Source: Pseudomonas sp. N040
GTDB lineage: Bacteria > Pseudomonadota > Gammaproteobacteria > Pseudomonadales > Pseudomonadaceae
Assembly (NCBI RefSeq): GCF_015637705.1
Contig: NZ_JADOBE010000006.1
Span: 16,420 to 80,419 of the forward strand
Length of the DNA stretch: 64,000 nt
Direction of reading: 5' to 3'
Of this stretch, positions 52,158-61,743 are shown one piece after another. The stretch's first letter is position 1; every line of letters begins with the position of its first letter. Made by a program: the position numbers and the translations under genes. The notes beneath the pieces were generated by a model that worked only from the letters and a program-made list of their open reading frames with translations, had not been told where the DNA came from and did not search any database.

Positions 52158-53369
52158 TCAGACCCGCCCCTGCAACAAGGAATCCCACATCTCGACAAAG
52201 GCCTGACCAGCAACCTCTTCGGCGTAACGCGCTTCAATGGTGGCCCGGGCACGCCGACCCATTTCCGCGTTGAATGGCTTGTCCTGAATCAACCGGGCAA
52301 GACGCTCCGCCATGGCGGCTGCATCATCCAGCGGCGTCAGGAACCCATCCATCCCATCGGTGATGATCCCGTCCGGGCCACCGCTACGGGTGGAGACCAC
52401 CGGCACATTGCAAGCCATAGCCTCAAGAATCACCACCCCCAGCCCCTCTTCATCCGAGGGCAGCGCAAAGACACAGGCGTGCTGGTACAACTGGACCAGC
52501 TCAGCGAGCTCAGGTTTAACCACAAACTCGATGCGCTCGCTAAGCCCCAGCGCAGCGGCACGCTGCCAAAAGGATTCTGACGGACCACTGGAGCCGGCCA
52601 GTTTCAGCTTCACCTGATCGCGTAAAGCAGCGGGCAACAAGGCATATGCTTCAAGCAGCAGCTCGACGTTTTTGCGCGGATCGCTCAGGCGCGCCACGCA
52701 AAGAATATAGGGGCTTGGATTGTCGAGCCTACCTGCTACCGGACAAAAAAGACGTGTATCGACACCGGGCGGCGCGTAGCGCAAGTTGAGTTGCCGGCCC
52801 GCATTCAATACCTTGCAGTACTCAAGCATCCAGAGATTCTCAACCTGAATACCATCCACTGCACGCAAAGCCCGGTCATCAAGCCTGTCGGTAATGCGGG
52901 TCATCTGCCTGCGCCACCAACTAGCAATACCCTTGGATTTTGTATCGCGCTGTCGGCGCTCTACAACGGCACGCGTAGCCACCTGCAATGCCACCGGCTT
53001 ACCCAAACCCACTACAGTGTTGGCCCAGGCTGGCGTACCGCACACCACCTGTACCAGATCAAAATCGGCCAGCAGTTCGGTCAGCACCCGACGAGGCCGA
53101 TAACGCTGAAACTCCAGCTCGCCAAAGTTGGCACCCACATGAGTAAAAGGCAGCCCTTCCCATTCACCCATGCTTGCTTGCGGGCCCCGCAGCCAAGTAG
53201 AGGGCTGGCACAAGAGACGACTGGAACGTTCAGTGCTGGCCATGCACAAGGAAATCAGCTTCAACTCATAGCGACCTGAACGCAGGGCCGCATCCTTGAC
53301 GAAGCGGGCTACGGCGGGGACGCCGCCACCATTGGTTAGGGAGGGGACAACGAGGGCAAGTTTTTTCAT
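52158..53369 (-). CDS. Family 4 glycosyltransferase
   Basis: A roughly 403-residue GT4 transferase. LVVPSLTNGGGVPAVARF at the N-terminus and FALPSDEEGLGVVILEAMAC (about residue 300) in the C-terminal domain define the two GT-B lobes. The first ATG of a strong MKKLALVV start at 53369 is used; ATGs at 53381 and 53390 would add up to seven residues and none has a clear ribosome site. Confidence 0.88.
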   Translation of the reverse strand: MKKLALVVPSLTNGGGVPAVARFVKDAALRSGRYELKLISLCMASTERSSRLLCQPSTWLRGPQASMGEWEGLPFTHVGANFGELEFQRYRPRRVLTELLADFDLVQVVCGTPAWANTVVGLGKPVALQVATRAVVERRQRDTKSKGIASWWRRQMTRITDRLDDRALRAVDGIQVENLWMLEYCKVLNAGRQLNLRYAPPGVDTRLFCPVAGRLDNPSPYILCVARLSDPRKNVELLLEAYALLPAALRDQVKLKLAGSSGPSESFWQRAAALGLSERIEFVVKPELAELVQLYQHACVFALPSDEEGLGVVILEAMACNVPVVSTRSGGPDGIITDGMDGFLTPLDDAAAMAERLARLIQDKPFNAEMGRRARATIEARYAEEVAGQAFVEMWDSLLQGRV

Positions 53370-53471
53370 CTCAACATCCATTGCAAGCACTGGAATACAC
53401 CAGATAGCTAAGTGCTAGCTGGTTCATTATTCACGTCTTTCTCCAGTAAATCTTGGATCTAACCTTAAAGC

Positions 53472-54233
53472 TCACCGACGTAGTAAAGAAGAGTCCGGTT
53501 CAGCGCCTTGCTGGACGACTTGTTTCTTGATCCCTAGTAATGCGACATGACTTGCTGTTTTATACGGATCAATCAAACCGTCTTTTGTATTGAGGATATG
53601 AACGCTCTTACAAAAACTTTGTATTTGTCTGTAATTGTTAAAAACTGAATAGGAATAAGCCAGTCCATCCCCTTCAGATATCGTATACCCCTTGCCTCTT
53701 GTCTTTATAAGGTCAGCAACTTTCCATAAACCAACGAAATTAATAAATTGCTTGATTTTTCGCGCCAGTATCGATCCTTGCCCAAAGTTGTTTGAGTCAG
53801 AAATAAATATAGCTTTATTGGATACACGCAACATCTCCGCAACCGCCAGACAAGGCTCCTTTATATGATGCAGAACTCCGAACTCGCAGACTAAATCGAA
53901 TTCGGCACTCTTAAAATCTAAGCTTTTAGCATCTCCGTCTATTAGCTCATCTGTGGATAATCCCTTTAAATATCCGATCTCACGGAGCTCTGTCACTGGC
54001 TCAACTCCGACGACTCTTAGGTCTGGCCGGATTTTCTTGAGGAATTGAACCGCTCGACCTGTACCAGATCCAATATCGAGTATGGATTGGATACCGAGAT
54101 AGTCGATTACGCCAACCATAAAAGATAATGCGAAGAAATGTTCATCGTTTTCGTCAAGATGCATTGAGTCATACCGACTTGCGGTTTCAGCGTAATAGCG
54201 CCGCTGTGTCTCGATTTCGTCAGAATTGGTCAT
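53472..54233 (-). CDS. Class I SAM-dependent methyltransferase in AT-rich DNA
   Basis: A 253-residue methyltransferase with ILDIGSGTGRAVQFL at about residues 49-63 and VEPVTELREIG near 76. Its DNA is clearly more AT-rich than the genes to either side, and it is set off by gaps of 102 and 210 bases, suggesting separate acquisition. Upstream two copies of CTGAGTGCAACAC are found. ATG 54233 is chosen since upstream in-frame sequence is unrelated. The acceptor is probably a sugar hydroxyl or an amino group. Confidence 0.82.
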   Translation of the reverse strand: MTNSDEIETQRRYYAETASRYDSMHLDENDEHFFALSFMVGVIDYLGIQSILDIGSGTGRAVQFLKKIRPDLRVVGVEPVTELREIGYLKGLSTDELIDGDAKSLDFKSAEFDLVCEFGVLHHIKEPCLAVAEMLRVSNKAIFISDSNNFGQGSILARKIKQFINFVGLWKVADLIKTRGKGYTISEGDGLAYSYSVFNNYRQIQSFCKSVHILNTKDGLIDPYKTASHVALLGIKKQVVQQGAEPDSSLLRR

Positions 54234-54256
54234 TTTATACTCGGTGGTTGCAGGGG

Positions 54257-54298
54257 CTGAGTGCAACACAGGACGGATGCAGAATCTGAGTGCAACAC
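54257..54298. repeat. Short direct repeat upstream of the AT-rich methyltransferase
   Basis: CTGAGTGCAACAC occurs at 54257-54269 and again at 54286-54298, 29 bases apart. The rest of the interval 54234-54443 shows no gene. It may be a promoter element or a recombination scar. Confidence 0.4.
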
Positions 54299-54443
54299 GG
54301 TTATTGAATAGAAGCAGGCGCAGTATGATGCGTTCACGTTCTTCTGGGTGCCCTGACAGAATCGAAGAGTCTCTCAATGCTTAACTGACCCTGGAAAGAT
54401 CCGTTGGTACAACAGATGGCGCCTTCGTTTACAAGCATGTGTC

Positions 54444-55646
54444 TCATGCACTCTCTGTGAGCAGCGGCTTGAAAATTTCCACTGCCCGCCTTGAGTAATG
54501 TGACCAGTCGTGGTCTACCGCAGAGCGTGTGCACGCGTCATGCATTGAGCGCACGCGCTCAATTTCGCGGCAGCAGGTTAGCATGCGTTGCAGCAGCGCT
54601 GGCTGATCACCCGCTGGGATAACCCAGCCATTTTCGTCTTCCGTGACCGCCTCCGATGCCCCCGCGTGATCGGACACAATCACCGGCAACCCGCTCGCCA
54701 ACGCCTCGACCACCACCATGCCAAACGAATCCAGCCGCGAAGGCAGTATCAGACAATCCATTTTCCCCAGAAGCACGCTGAGCTGCTCGTGCGACAACTT
54801 GCCGTGAAAATGGATGTTTTTGCAGTCACCCAATCGGTCGGCCATGGTGGCATCACCCGCCACATGCAATTCGGCCTCTGGATAAGAGTCCAATAACCCC
54901 GCGAAACTCGCAGCAAGGCAATCAAAGCCTTTGTGGAAAACCGGAATGCCAACAAAGACAAATTTCGGTGCGCCAGAACGCGACATCTCGTGTGTGGGCC
55001 TGAACTTTGCGATGTCACAACCCACTTGGTTCACGGTGATGCGCTGCTCATTGACACCAGCATCGATGTAGGTCTGCCTGGCCAGCTGAGAAACACAGAT
55101 AATCTTGTCGGCAAGATCAATCTCACGTTTCTTGCGTAGCCGCAGTTGCCGGCCTGCCCAGGTTTTTGCACCGTATTTGTCCTCGTCAAGAATCTTGTCT
55201 TGCAGCGCATGATGGAAGGCTGCCGCATCCAGCACACAGGTTATGCCCAGGGACTTCGCAACCCTGAATGTTTCAGCGCAGCACATCTCGTAACCCACCA
55301 CCACTTTTGGACGCAAGCGAGGTAGCTGATTCGCCACCCAGCGATCCAGGGCAGCCCACGTCATCCATTCGCCCAATTGGCGTAAAGCTACAGAATGCTG
55401 TCTAGAGGCAATTTTCTGGATCAACAGCGGCCCAATTAGTGCGTGCACCTTGTCGCCCGGTAAAAATTGCAGTGAGTGGCGCAAAACGGCCGAAGGCAGC
55501 CAGCCATCAAGACCGGCGGGCAACCATGCAAGCGCCCGCCGGTCAGGCAACAAGGTCCAGTAGCTATGCAGCAGCCCGGCATCCTGCAACGCCTGTGCCA
55601 GCCGGTGCGAGTGCTGGCGGGTTGGGTGTGCAACCAGCACGCTCAT
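54444..55646 (-). CDS. Family 4 glycosyltransferase
   Basis: A 400-residue GT-B transferase. MSVLVAHPTRQHSHRLAQAL is the N-terminus and LILPSRLDSFGMVVVEALAS (about residues 305-324) is the GT4 nucleotide-sugar motif. Its start overlaps the end of the polymerase candidate gene by four bases, so both are translationally coupled. Confidence 0.9.
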   Translation of the reverse strand: MSVLVAHPTRQHSHRLAQALQDAGLLHSYWTLLPDRRALAWLPAGLDGWLPSAVLRHSLQFLPGDKVHALIGPLLIQKIASRQHSVALRQLGEWMTWAALDRWVANQLPRLRPKVVVGYEMCCAETFRVAKSLGITCVLDAAAFHHALQDKILDEDKYGAKTWAGRQLRLRKKREIDLADKIICVSQLARQTYIDAGVNEQRITVNQVGCDIAKFRPTHEMSRSGAPKFVFVGIPVFHKGFDCLAASFAGLLDSYPEAELHVAGDATMADRLGDCKNIHFHGKLSHEQLSVLLGKMDCLILPSRLDSFGMVVVEALASGLPVIVSDHAGASEAVTEDENGWVIPAGDQPALLQRMLTCCREIERVRSMHDACTRSAVDHDWSHYSRRAVEIFKPLLTESA

Positions 55647-57001
55647 CGCGCAGCAACTCCCGGTGATCCCTGCGCACGCAACCGAACCCGCTGCTCCAAC
55701 GCCTGCCTGTGTTCAAATTGCGCCATCGCCAATAACCCCACACAAAACCAGTAAAAAACTGCCCCGACGGGAGGGGCGAACACCCCGTTGCCTACATACA
55801 TCCCCAGCGCCATGGCAGGTAGCGCCAGCACGGCTGCCACCCTCACAGTGCGCGTACGGCCTTTCATCACAAGCTTGGCCGCCCAAAAAAACAAGGCAAC
55901 CCTCATGGTCAGGCTGAAAAACCAGCCAAGTATTCCAAGTTCCAGGACCAACCTGCCGGACTCTTCTTCGAATCCAACGCGGGGTGGCAACCACGAAAAT
56001 GGTCGCACCCCCTTTGCCAGTGCAGGTGAACCCAGATTGGCCGCGCCACTGCCGTAGCCGAACAACCCCGCCGTGTCGAAAAAACGAAAAGCGTTGGTGA
56101 AGGCTGTGAAAGTACGGTCTGTGTCGCCATGAGCTTGTGCGGCGAGTGCTGTCCGCTGCTGCAGTGCAACCCAGGCTGTGTCCTGCGTTTGCAAGCTGAT
56201 TGCACCCAGTACCGCTAAGGCTACTATGATGCGCACCATCCTTTGGACGCCGAGCAAGCGCGAAGCGACCCCGGCAAACAACATGATGATTGCCGAAGCC
56301 GCGGCGATGACAATCACTCCACGCGAACCCGTTGCTGGCAGGGCGGTCAAGGCAAAACCCAAACCGACCAGAAAATTGCGCGAACGTGCACCATAGAGGA
56401 ACAGGGCCACGCCCAACACCGTGACCGTCTGTACAAACGAACTCATTCCGCTGATATACGAGAAAGGCCCGGTCACCCGCACCAGGTTGGCTTCCCCGAA
56501 GTAGGCTACCCCTTCCACGCCGCCCCGAACCTGCTGGTTGAGGAAACTGCTTGCAGGCAAGGCCAATTGAGCAAACGCCAAGGCACAAACGGGTATGGCC
56601 ACCCAAGGGTATATCTTTACCAGCCAGAGAAATAATTCGTCCAGATTGCGGAATGCCAATGGGATCAGAAGAATCAGGCTGGCATAAAGCAGGTGTGCCT
56701 TTATGCCCCATATACCGACAGGTAGATTGGGCAAATAGACGTTGACGGATTCCAGTAACACCCAGGTGGCATAGACAAAAAACAAGCCGCGCACCGCGGG
56801 CTGCATTTTTGCGTTGCCCTGCCCTTGCCGCTTAAGCACCACAGTCACCAGCAAGCCCAGCAGCAGGACGTCTTTGGCGATGAAGAGCAACTGCTCCGCA
56901 CCCGGCAGCACCCATTTACGCAAGGCGCCATCGTAGATCAGCAGAAACAGAAACAAGCCGAGGCCCAGGCGGACATGTAATGGCCCTTTGTGCGAACTCA
57001 T
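55643..57001 (-). CDS. wzy: O-antigen polymerase/ligase-like membrane protein, Wzy candidate
   Basis: A 452-residue protein with about eleven hydrophobic segments and a larger loop near residues 260-330, the layout of Wzy and WaaL-type proteins. Wzy proteins share little sequence, so the assignment rests on topology and on location between a glycosyltransferase and an acetyltransferase in a cluster that also has a flippase. It could instead be an O-antigen ligase, though those are usually encoded elsewhere. Overlaps with both neighbours are four bases. Confidence 0.75.
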   Translation of the reverse strand: MSSHKGPLHVRLGLGLFLFLLIYDGALRKWVLPGAEQLLFIAKDVLLLGLLVTVVLKRQGQGNAKMQPAVRGLFFVYATWVLLESVNVYLPNLPVGIWGIKAHLLYASLILLIPLAFRNLDELFLWLVKIYPWVAIPVCALAFAQLALPASSFLNQQVRGGVEGVAYFGEANLVRVTGPFSYISGMSSFVQTVTVLGVALFLYGARSRNFLVGLGFALTALPATGSRGVIVIAAASAIIMLFAGVASRLLGVQRMVRIIVALAVLGAISLQTQDTAWVALQQRTALAAQAHGDTDRTFTAFTNAFRFFDTAGLFGYGSGAANLGSPALAKGVRPFSWLPPRVGFEEESGRLVLELGILGWFFSLTMRVALFFWAAKLVMKGRTRTVRVAAVLALPAMALGMYVGNGVFAPPVGAVFYWFCVGLLAMAQFEHRQALEQRVRLRAQGSPGVAAR

Positions 57002-57624
57002 GCCACCCCACCGCTTTTTTCCCGCTCAAACTCCGGGCCAACCCAGGCTTCGAATGGGGCATTGAGCATTACTGGCGAGTAGCACAGCGAGTCAATACGA
57101 CGAATCTCCAGCTGTGTGGCCGGGTTGCCTGCCACTACTGCATAATCCGGCACATCCGACCTCACAACTGAACCTGCGCCCACAACAGCCCCGGTTCCAA
57201 TTTTCACACCCGGCAGGACCAAGGCATTTGTCGCTATCCATGCAAAATCGCCGATGAAGATAGGCGCCTTCTTTTGGCCCCATTGAGGGTCGGTAAGCGA
57301 ATGTGACGCTGTCAGCAGAATGGCACCGTCATTGATCACCGCGTTTTTACCGATTGTGACCTTATCGTGCAGCGCAATCTCGCACCGGCCCAACGAAGCC
57401 TCACTGCCTATAATCAGGTTTGACAAGCGGCCCCCAATTTTCGCCTTGCCTACTACAGCAAGGCGGCCAATTACTGCTCCTTGTAAACGGAGAAAGGCAG
57501 GCCGCATCAGTAAGCGCGAAGTACCATATGAATGATAAAGGCGCTTGCACCAAACTTTGAGCAGACGCAAGGAGTTCGCTGGTTTCTCGCGATTGCGCCA
57601 GAGAAACAAGAAGTCGTTCAACAT
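56998..57624 (-). CDS. Hexapeptide-repeat acyltransferase, WcaF-like
   Basis: A 208-residue left-handed beta-helix acyltransferase. Repeats such as IGDFAWIATNALVLPGVKIG near residues 124-143 and [22 protein letters not shown] near 150-170 (here split as AVVGAGSVVRSDV) are diagnostic. It probably O-acetylates a sugar of the repeating unit. It overlaps the upstream GT gene by seven bases. Confidence 0.88.
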   Translation of the reverse strand: MLNDFLFLWRNREKPANSLRLLKVWCKRLYHSYGTSRLLMRPAFLRLQGAVIGRLAVVGKAKIGGRLSNLIIGSEASLGRCEIALHDKVTIGKNAVINDGAILLTASHSLTDPQWGQKKAPIFIGDFAWIATNALVLPGVKIGTGAVVGAGSVVRSDVPDYAVVAGNPATQLEIRRIDSLCYSPVMLNAPFEAWVGPEFEREKSGGVA

Positions 57625-58610
57625 CGACGTTCACCAGTGCATTGGCCAATCAAGGCCAGCAGTGTATTTGCGTGACGGGCCAAGCCGTGCGGCTGATACC
57701 AGGCCCAAGCCGCTCTCCCGACAGCTTCAGCGTCGGGCGCAGAACCGGGAATCGGGATACCGGGGGAAAAATGCACACCCGCAGTCAAGCCATCTACCTC
57801 TCGATAGTGATCTGAAAGCAGGAGCGGGCACAGGCCGTGTGCGCAATAGGCAGCAAAAACGCTGCTCTTGGCGACATAGTCAACAGGGTAAGCCAGCAGG
57901 CCAAATCGTGCGCCCTCCATCAGGGTGCTTATCTCGCTATCAGCCAGGCGGCCATGCTGCACGACGCCGTTCATGCGCAGCGATTCCACCAAGCCGGCGT
58001 CCTTGATGGCAGAACCGATATCTTGAATTTCCAGCACCTCTCGTCTTGCCCAGTCAAAAAGGCTGTTACCGGCGGCCTGATAGGTGGCCTCTCGAAGACC
58101 GGGACTGCCGAACACGACCACGCGGGGCAACCGCGCTTGCAAGAGCGTACCGGGCTCCCCAATGGTCGAGAAGACCGGCAACACTGCATGCGGTTTGTTG
58201 CCGGCAAAACGCCGGAGCCATGCGGCCGAGCCCTCGCGGCTGGTGATCCAGAAATCCGCCATTTCCGCCAGTCTCCGAGCGATGTACCGCTGCACAGGGG
58301 AGAGCCAGAAGGATGAGGACCAGGGTGGGCCAAAGGCGTAAAGCTCGTGGAAGAAAATCCCCAGCGTCTTTATTCGCGGGCGCCGTGCTTCGAGTTCACG
58401 CAGCAGCCACAAGGGTGTGGCCCGCTTTTGGAAACCGTAACCGCTCATTTGCAGGATGACAGTATCACCTTCATTAACTGCCCAGCTTGCCGCATCCTCT
58501 TTGGCAAGATGGACAAGGCGAACCTGATCGCGGCCGATCGCTCCCTGAAGTTTGCAGGCGAAATCGTAAACGCCGCCGCTTGTCGCGGGTGGCACAATAA
58601 AATGAATCAA
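57618..58610 (-). CDS. Putative glycosyltransferase, weakly typed GT-B
   Basis: A 330-residue protein starting with MIHFIVPPATSGGVYDFAC, a pattern like GT4-family N-termini. The C-terminal half lacks the canonical EXFG motif but has LLAYPVDYVAKSSVFAAYCA (about residue 255-274), reminiscent of a donor site. It is assigned as a transferase from context (tightly packed between flippase/GT genes and an acetyltransferase) and fold-like features only. Confidence 0.65.
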   Translation of the reverse strand: MIHFIVPPATSGGVYDFACKLQGAIGRDQVRLVHLAKEDAASWAVNEGDTVILQMSGYGFQKRATPLWLLRELEARRPRIKTLGIFFHELYAFGPPWSSSFWLSPVQRYIARRLAEMADFWITSREGSAAWLRRFAGNKPHAVLPVFSTIGEPGTLLQARLPRVVVFGSPGLREATYQAAGNSLFDWARREVLEIQDIGSAIKDAGLVESLRMNGVVQHGRLADSEISTLMEGARFGLLAYPVDYVAKSSVFAAYCAHGLCPLLLSDHYREVDGLTAGVHFSPGIPIPGSAPDAEAVGRAAWAWYQPHGLARHANTLLALIGQCTGERRC

Positions 58611-58699
58611 GAGATAGCCTTAGTTTAATCCTGGACTTGACTAGTCATTAGGCAAGGAAATTAGTTTTCCTTTACCACGTCCGCTTTAAATAAAATAAT

Positions 58700-59623
58700 T
58701 TAAGCCCGAATTATTCTGAACAGTGTTATTTTGAGAATTTCAATAATTTGTTGTTTACGAGCGCCAATAGCGAAAAAACCAATCGTACTTAGAAACATTT
58801 TGCCACTTTCTGCATAACTTAAAATCAATTGAGTGGAATTTAGCTCTTCTTCTATACTCGATATTATATTTTCATAATTACTTTTTCGTACAACCTCAAC
58901 CATTACCTTTAATAAGGCTATTCTGCGGGTGTATATAGCGACTCTCTCCTCTATCTTGGATTGAAAATTTCGATCGGAAGAAATGCCTACACCCACGGTC
59001 CTTTTAACTGTCGCCACCGGAATATAAGAGACGCCATTGTGTAACGCAGCTATCAGCCCAAGAAGGACATCTTCATTAACTACATCTCGTGACGGCGCTG
59101 GATATTTCAGCAATAGCTCTCGATCAATACTCCATGTGCAGCCTAACGATTTTTTTACAGAAGCGAAATCCATGATGGTACTATTTGCCATCATACTTCT
59201 TTTAAAATAGCCCCTGTAAGTACCGAACACATCATAGTGTTCCTCATCAGTAGTGGATGCAGAGCAGTGTGTTTTTAGCCAGTTTTCTACAACTAAACGC
59301 GTCCGGTTTGAAAACGACACATCGTCAGCTGCTGCTGCAATTAGTAACTTGCCGGATGCAATATTTGCCACATTAAAAACATGCGGGGTTAACCCATAAT
59401 TTGTATCATTTCTGTTCAAAATTATTTTATGCGGACCCTCATATGCCGCCGACATCTCCCGCATGATTTCAAACGTTCGATCCGTGGAGCAGTCATCCGA
59501 CAAGATGATCTCCAACGGCTCATACGTCTGCGCAAAAGCGCCTTCTACCGCCTCGCGAACAAACTGTTCCTGGTTGTAAGCAAACAAGGCAAAGGTTACC
59601 AACGGTTTTTCGTTATCAGTCAT
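58700..59623 (-). CDS. Family 2 glycosyltransferase in AT-rich DNA
   Basis: A 307-residue GT2 enzyme with VTFALFAYNQEQFVREAVEG (split here as TFALFAYNQEQFVREAV) near residue 10, the LSDDCSTDRT donor motif near 41 and a DDVSF metal motif near residue 98. Its DNA is strikingly AT-rich against the surrounding GC-rich cluster, suggesting acquisition from another source. It is the last-but-one GT gene before the flippase and overlaps the flippase gene by eight bases. Confidence 0.88.
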   Translation of the reverse strand: MTDNEKPLVTFALFAYNQEQFVREAVEGAFAQTYEPLEIILSDDCSTDRTFEIMREMSAAYEGPHKIILNRNDTNYGLTPHVFNVANIASGKLLIAAAADDVSFSNRTRLVVENWLKTHCSASTTDEEHYDVFGTYRGYFKRSMMANSTIMDFASVKKSLGCTWSIDRELLLKYPAPSRDVVNEDVLLGLIAALHNGVSYIPVATVKRTVGVGISSDRNFQSKIEERVAIYTRRIALLKVMVEVVRKSNYENIISSIEEELNSTQLILSYAESGKMFLSTIGFFAIGARKQQIIEILKITLFRIIRA

Positions 59624-61148
59624 GCATTACACCCAATTTGAATACATAGCGCCTTGCCATAGTCGCAAGGCGACCCAAGGCACCACCCAACTCAGCCATA
59701 CGGGCCAGTCGCAATAGCGCGATGATGCCAAAGCCACCCGCAGCCAGCACACCGACAACTGCGCCCAGCCAGTCGTGCCATGCGCCGCAGGCGGCAACTA
59801 ATGTGGCGGCGCCGCTCAGCAGCAGCACATCTCGCAGCACGGTACGACTCCAGGCAAAGCCGGTGCGGCGTCGGGCCAGCCAGTACACCAGCGGCAAAAG
59901 AACCATGTACATCAGCAGAAAGCTGATGCCGGCGGTCTGTATGCCCAGCCATGGCAAGGCCAGCCAGGTGATGCCGGCAAACACGGCCATGGCCGCCGTC
60001 TCGCTGAGCATGAAGGTGCGGCCATCGCCGGCCGCGAGAATGATGAAGCCCAGCGGCCAGCTGACGATTTTCAGCACATCACCGAGAATCTGCCAGCGCA
60101 GGATGCTGGCGGCAGGGGCAAACTCTGCCGTGTAAAGCAACTGAATAACCCAGGGTGCCAGCGCCAGCATGCCGAGCAATACTGGTCCGGCCAGCAGCAG
60201 GGCTACTTCGGTCTGTTCGTTGGCCAGGCGGTTGGCGGTTGCATGATCGTGGATCGCCGCAGTCAGCCGCGGGTAGTAATCGGTGCCCATGGCCCCGAGT
60301 ACAAAACCCAGGTAGGTCATGGAAATCACCCAGGCGGCCTGGAAGTAGCCGAGGCTTTCAGCCCCCAGCTCCCGCTGCACCAGCGTGCGCACCGCCAACT
60401 GGCCCAGCACCCCAACCAGGCCGGCCACCATAAAGGCAGTTCCCAGCCTGGCCATGGTTTGCCATTGCCCGACCAGAGCCGGCAATGGTGCAGGGGGCGT
60501 TTGGATTTTTGGCAAGCGGGCCACATACAGCTGGCCAATGACAAAACCGGCAAAGGGCCCTGCCAGAATGAACAGCAGCAAGCCGGCCTCACCCAACAGC
60601 CAGATGGCACCGATGCCCAATACTGTCGAAAGAATTGCCGAATACACCTGCACCCTGGCTATATCACCTACCCGGCGCATGCCGGTGAGCAGCGCGCCCT
60701 GTGCCCCAGAGGCAATCGTCAGGGCGACGCCGACCGCCAGCCAGCCCACCAGGGGCGCCTGTCCCGGGTCGGCCAGCACCTTGACCGCCAGCACATGGCG
60801 CAGTGCCCAAAGCAGAATGCCGCCCACCGCAGCCAGACACAGGGTGCCCCAGAACAGCGCGCGGCGGGCGGTATCAATGCCGGCCTGGTCTTCCCGCCCC
60901 GCCGCCTCGGCAATCTGCCTGGTGCCAACCGTACCAAAGCCCAGCGCAGCTACCGTAGAGGCCGTGGCCATCAGGTTTTGCAGCAGGCCGACCAGGCCCA
61001 CGCCGGCCGGCCCCAGCAACACAGCGACCACCTTGATGCGCAGCAGGCCAATCAGAATATTGATCACCGAAGCCCCGCCAATAATGGAGGAGCTTCGCAG
61101 GATCTGGCGGTGGGAGGAATTACTTCTCTCACTCATCACAGTTATCAT
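59616..61148 (-). CDS. wzx: Polysaccharide flippase Wzx
   Basis: A 510-residue MATE/MOP-superfamily membrane protein with about 12-14 hydrophobic segments. It begins with a short cytoplasmic N-terminus then [20 protein letters not shown]. Wzx proteins move undecaprenyl-linked O-units across the inner membrane. The start is either ATG 61148 or the in-frame ATG 61136, both overlapping the hexapeptide transferase gene's end; no ribosome site decides between them. Confidence 0.88.
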   Translation of the reverse strand: MITVMSERSNSSHRQILRSSSIIGGASVINILIGLLRIKVVAVLLGPAGVGLVGLLQNLMATASTVAALGFGTVGTRQIAEAAGREDQAGIDTARRALFWGTLCLAAVGGILLWALRHVLAVKVLADPGQAPLVGWLAVGVALTIASGAQGALLTGMRRVGDIARVQVYSAILSTVLGIGAIWLLGEAGLLLFILAGPFAGFVIGQLYVARLPKIQTPPAPLPALVGQWQTMARLGTAFMVAGLVGVLGQLAVRTLVQRELGAESLGYFQAAWVISMTYLGFVLGAMGTDYYPRLTAAIHDHATANRLANEQTEVALLLAGPVLLGMLALAPWVIQLLYTAEFAPAASILRWQILGDVLKIVSWPLGFIILAAGDGRTFMLSETAAMAVFAGITWLALPWLGIQTAGISFLLMYMVLLPLVYWLARRRTGFAWSRTVLRDVLLLSGAATLVAACGAWHDWLGAVVGVLAAGGFGIIALLRLARMAELGGALGRLATMARRYVFKLGVMHD

Positions 61149-61743
61149 GCAAAAACTTGATTACTTTCGCAGGGTTTCCGGCAACCACCGCATACTCTGG
61201 CACATCTTTAACCACTACTGCGCTGTTAGCTATAATAGCACCAGCGCCCACTGTAACGCCTTTCATAATTTTCGCATTCGAACCGATGAATACGTTGTCA
61301 TTAATGTTGACGGGCTTTGCCCACTCCGGCTTCGACTGATTTCTTTCTGTAACCTTCAATCCATGGAAATCACTATCCAAGATTTCTACATTGCAGCCGA
61401 TAAAACAATTTTCTCCAATTGAAATATTTGTATGTTCTGCAATAGCACAAAAATTGTTATTTATGGCGGTACCATCGCCAATTGAAACCACAGCTTGATT
61501 ACCCCTAGCTTCAATATGTGCATAAGTAGAGAAGTGCGCAGGCGATGGGTAATAACCAATTGTAACTTTACCAGAAAAAATAACTTTACCACCACCCTGC
61601 ATTAATAACGGCTGCCTGCATATCGGCTTACCTTCAACACAAGCGGTGCAAATACAGCGATAAGAAATCCCTCTGCAGTACTGATATGTACGAATAAGTA
61701 AAAGAAAAAATCTGTTAATTATATTTCTGATGGCCATACGCAT
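61129..61743 (-). CDS. Hexapeptide-repeat acyltransferase in AT-rich DNA
   Basis: A 204-residue left-handed beta-helix protein. [21 protein letters not shown] (split as [16 protein letters not shown]) near residue 150 and [20 protein letters not shown] (about 170-189) are typical. The ATG 61743 overlaps the aminotransferase stop codon by one base (TAATG). AT-rich. It could be the acetyltransferase that acts on the 3-amino sugar or an O-acetyltransferase; the GNAT next door is the other candidate for the N-acetylation. Confidence 0.85.
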   Translation of the reverse strand: MRMAIRNIINRFFLLLIRTYQYCRGISYRCICTACVEGKPICRQPLLMQGGGKVIFSGKVTIGYYPSPAHFSTYAHIEARGNQAVVSIGDGTAINNNFCAIAEHTNISIGENCFIGCNVEILDSDFHGLKVTERNQSKPEWAKPVNINDNVFIGSNAKIMKGVTVGAGAIIANSAVVVKDVPEYAVVAGNPAKVIKFLHDNCDE

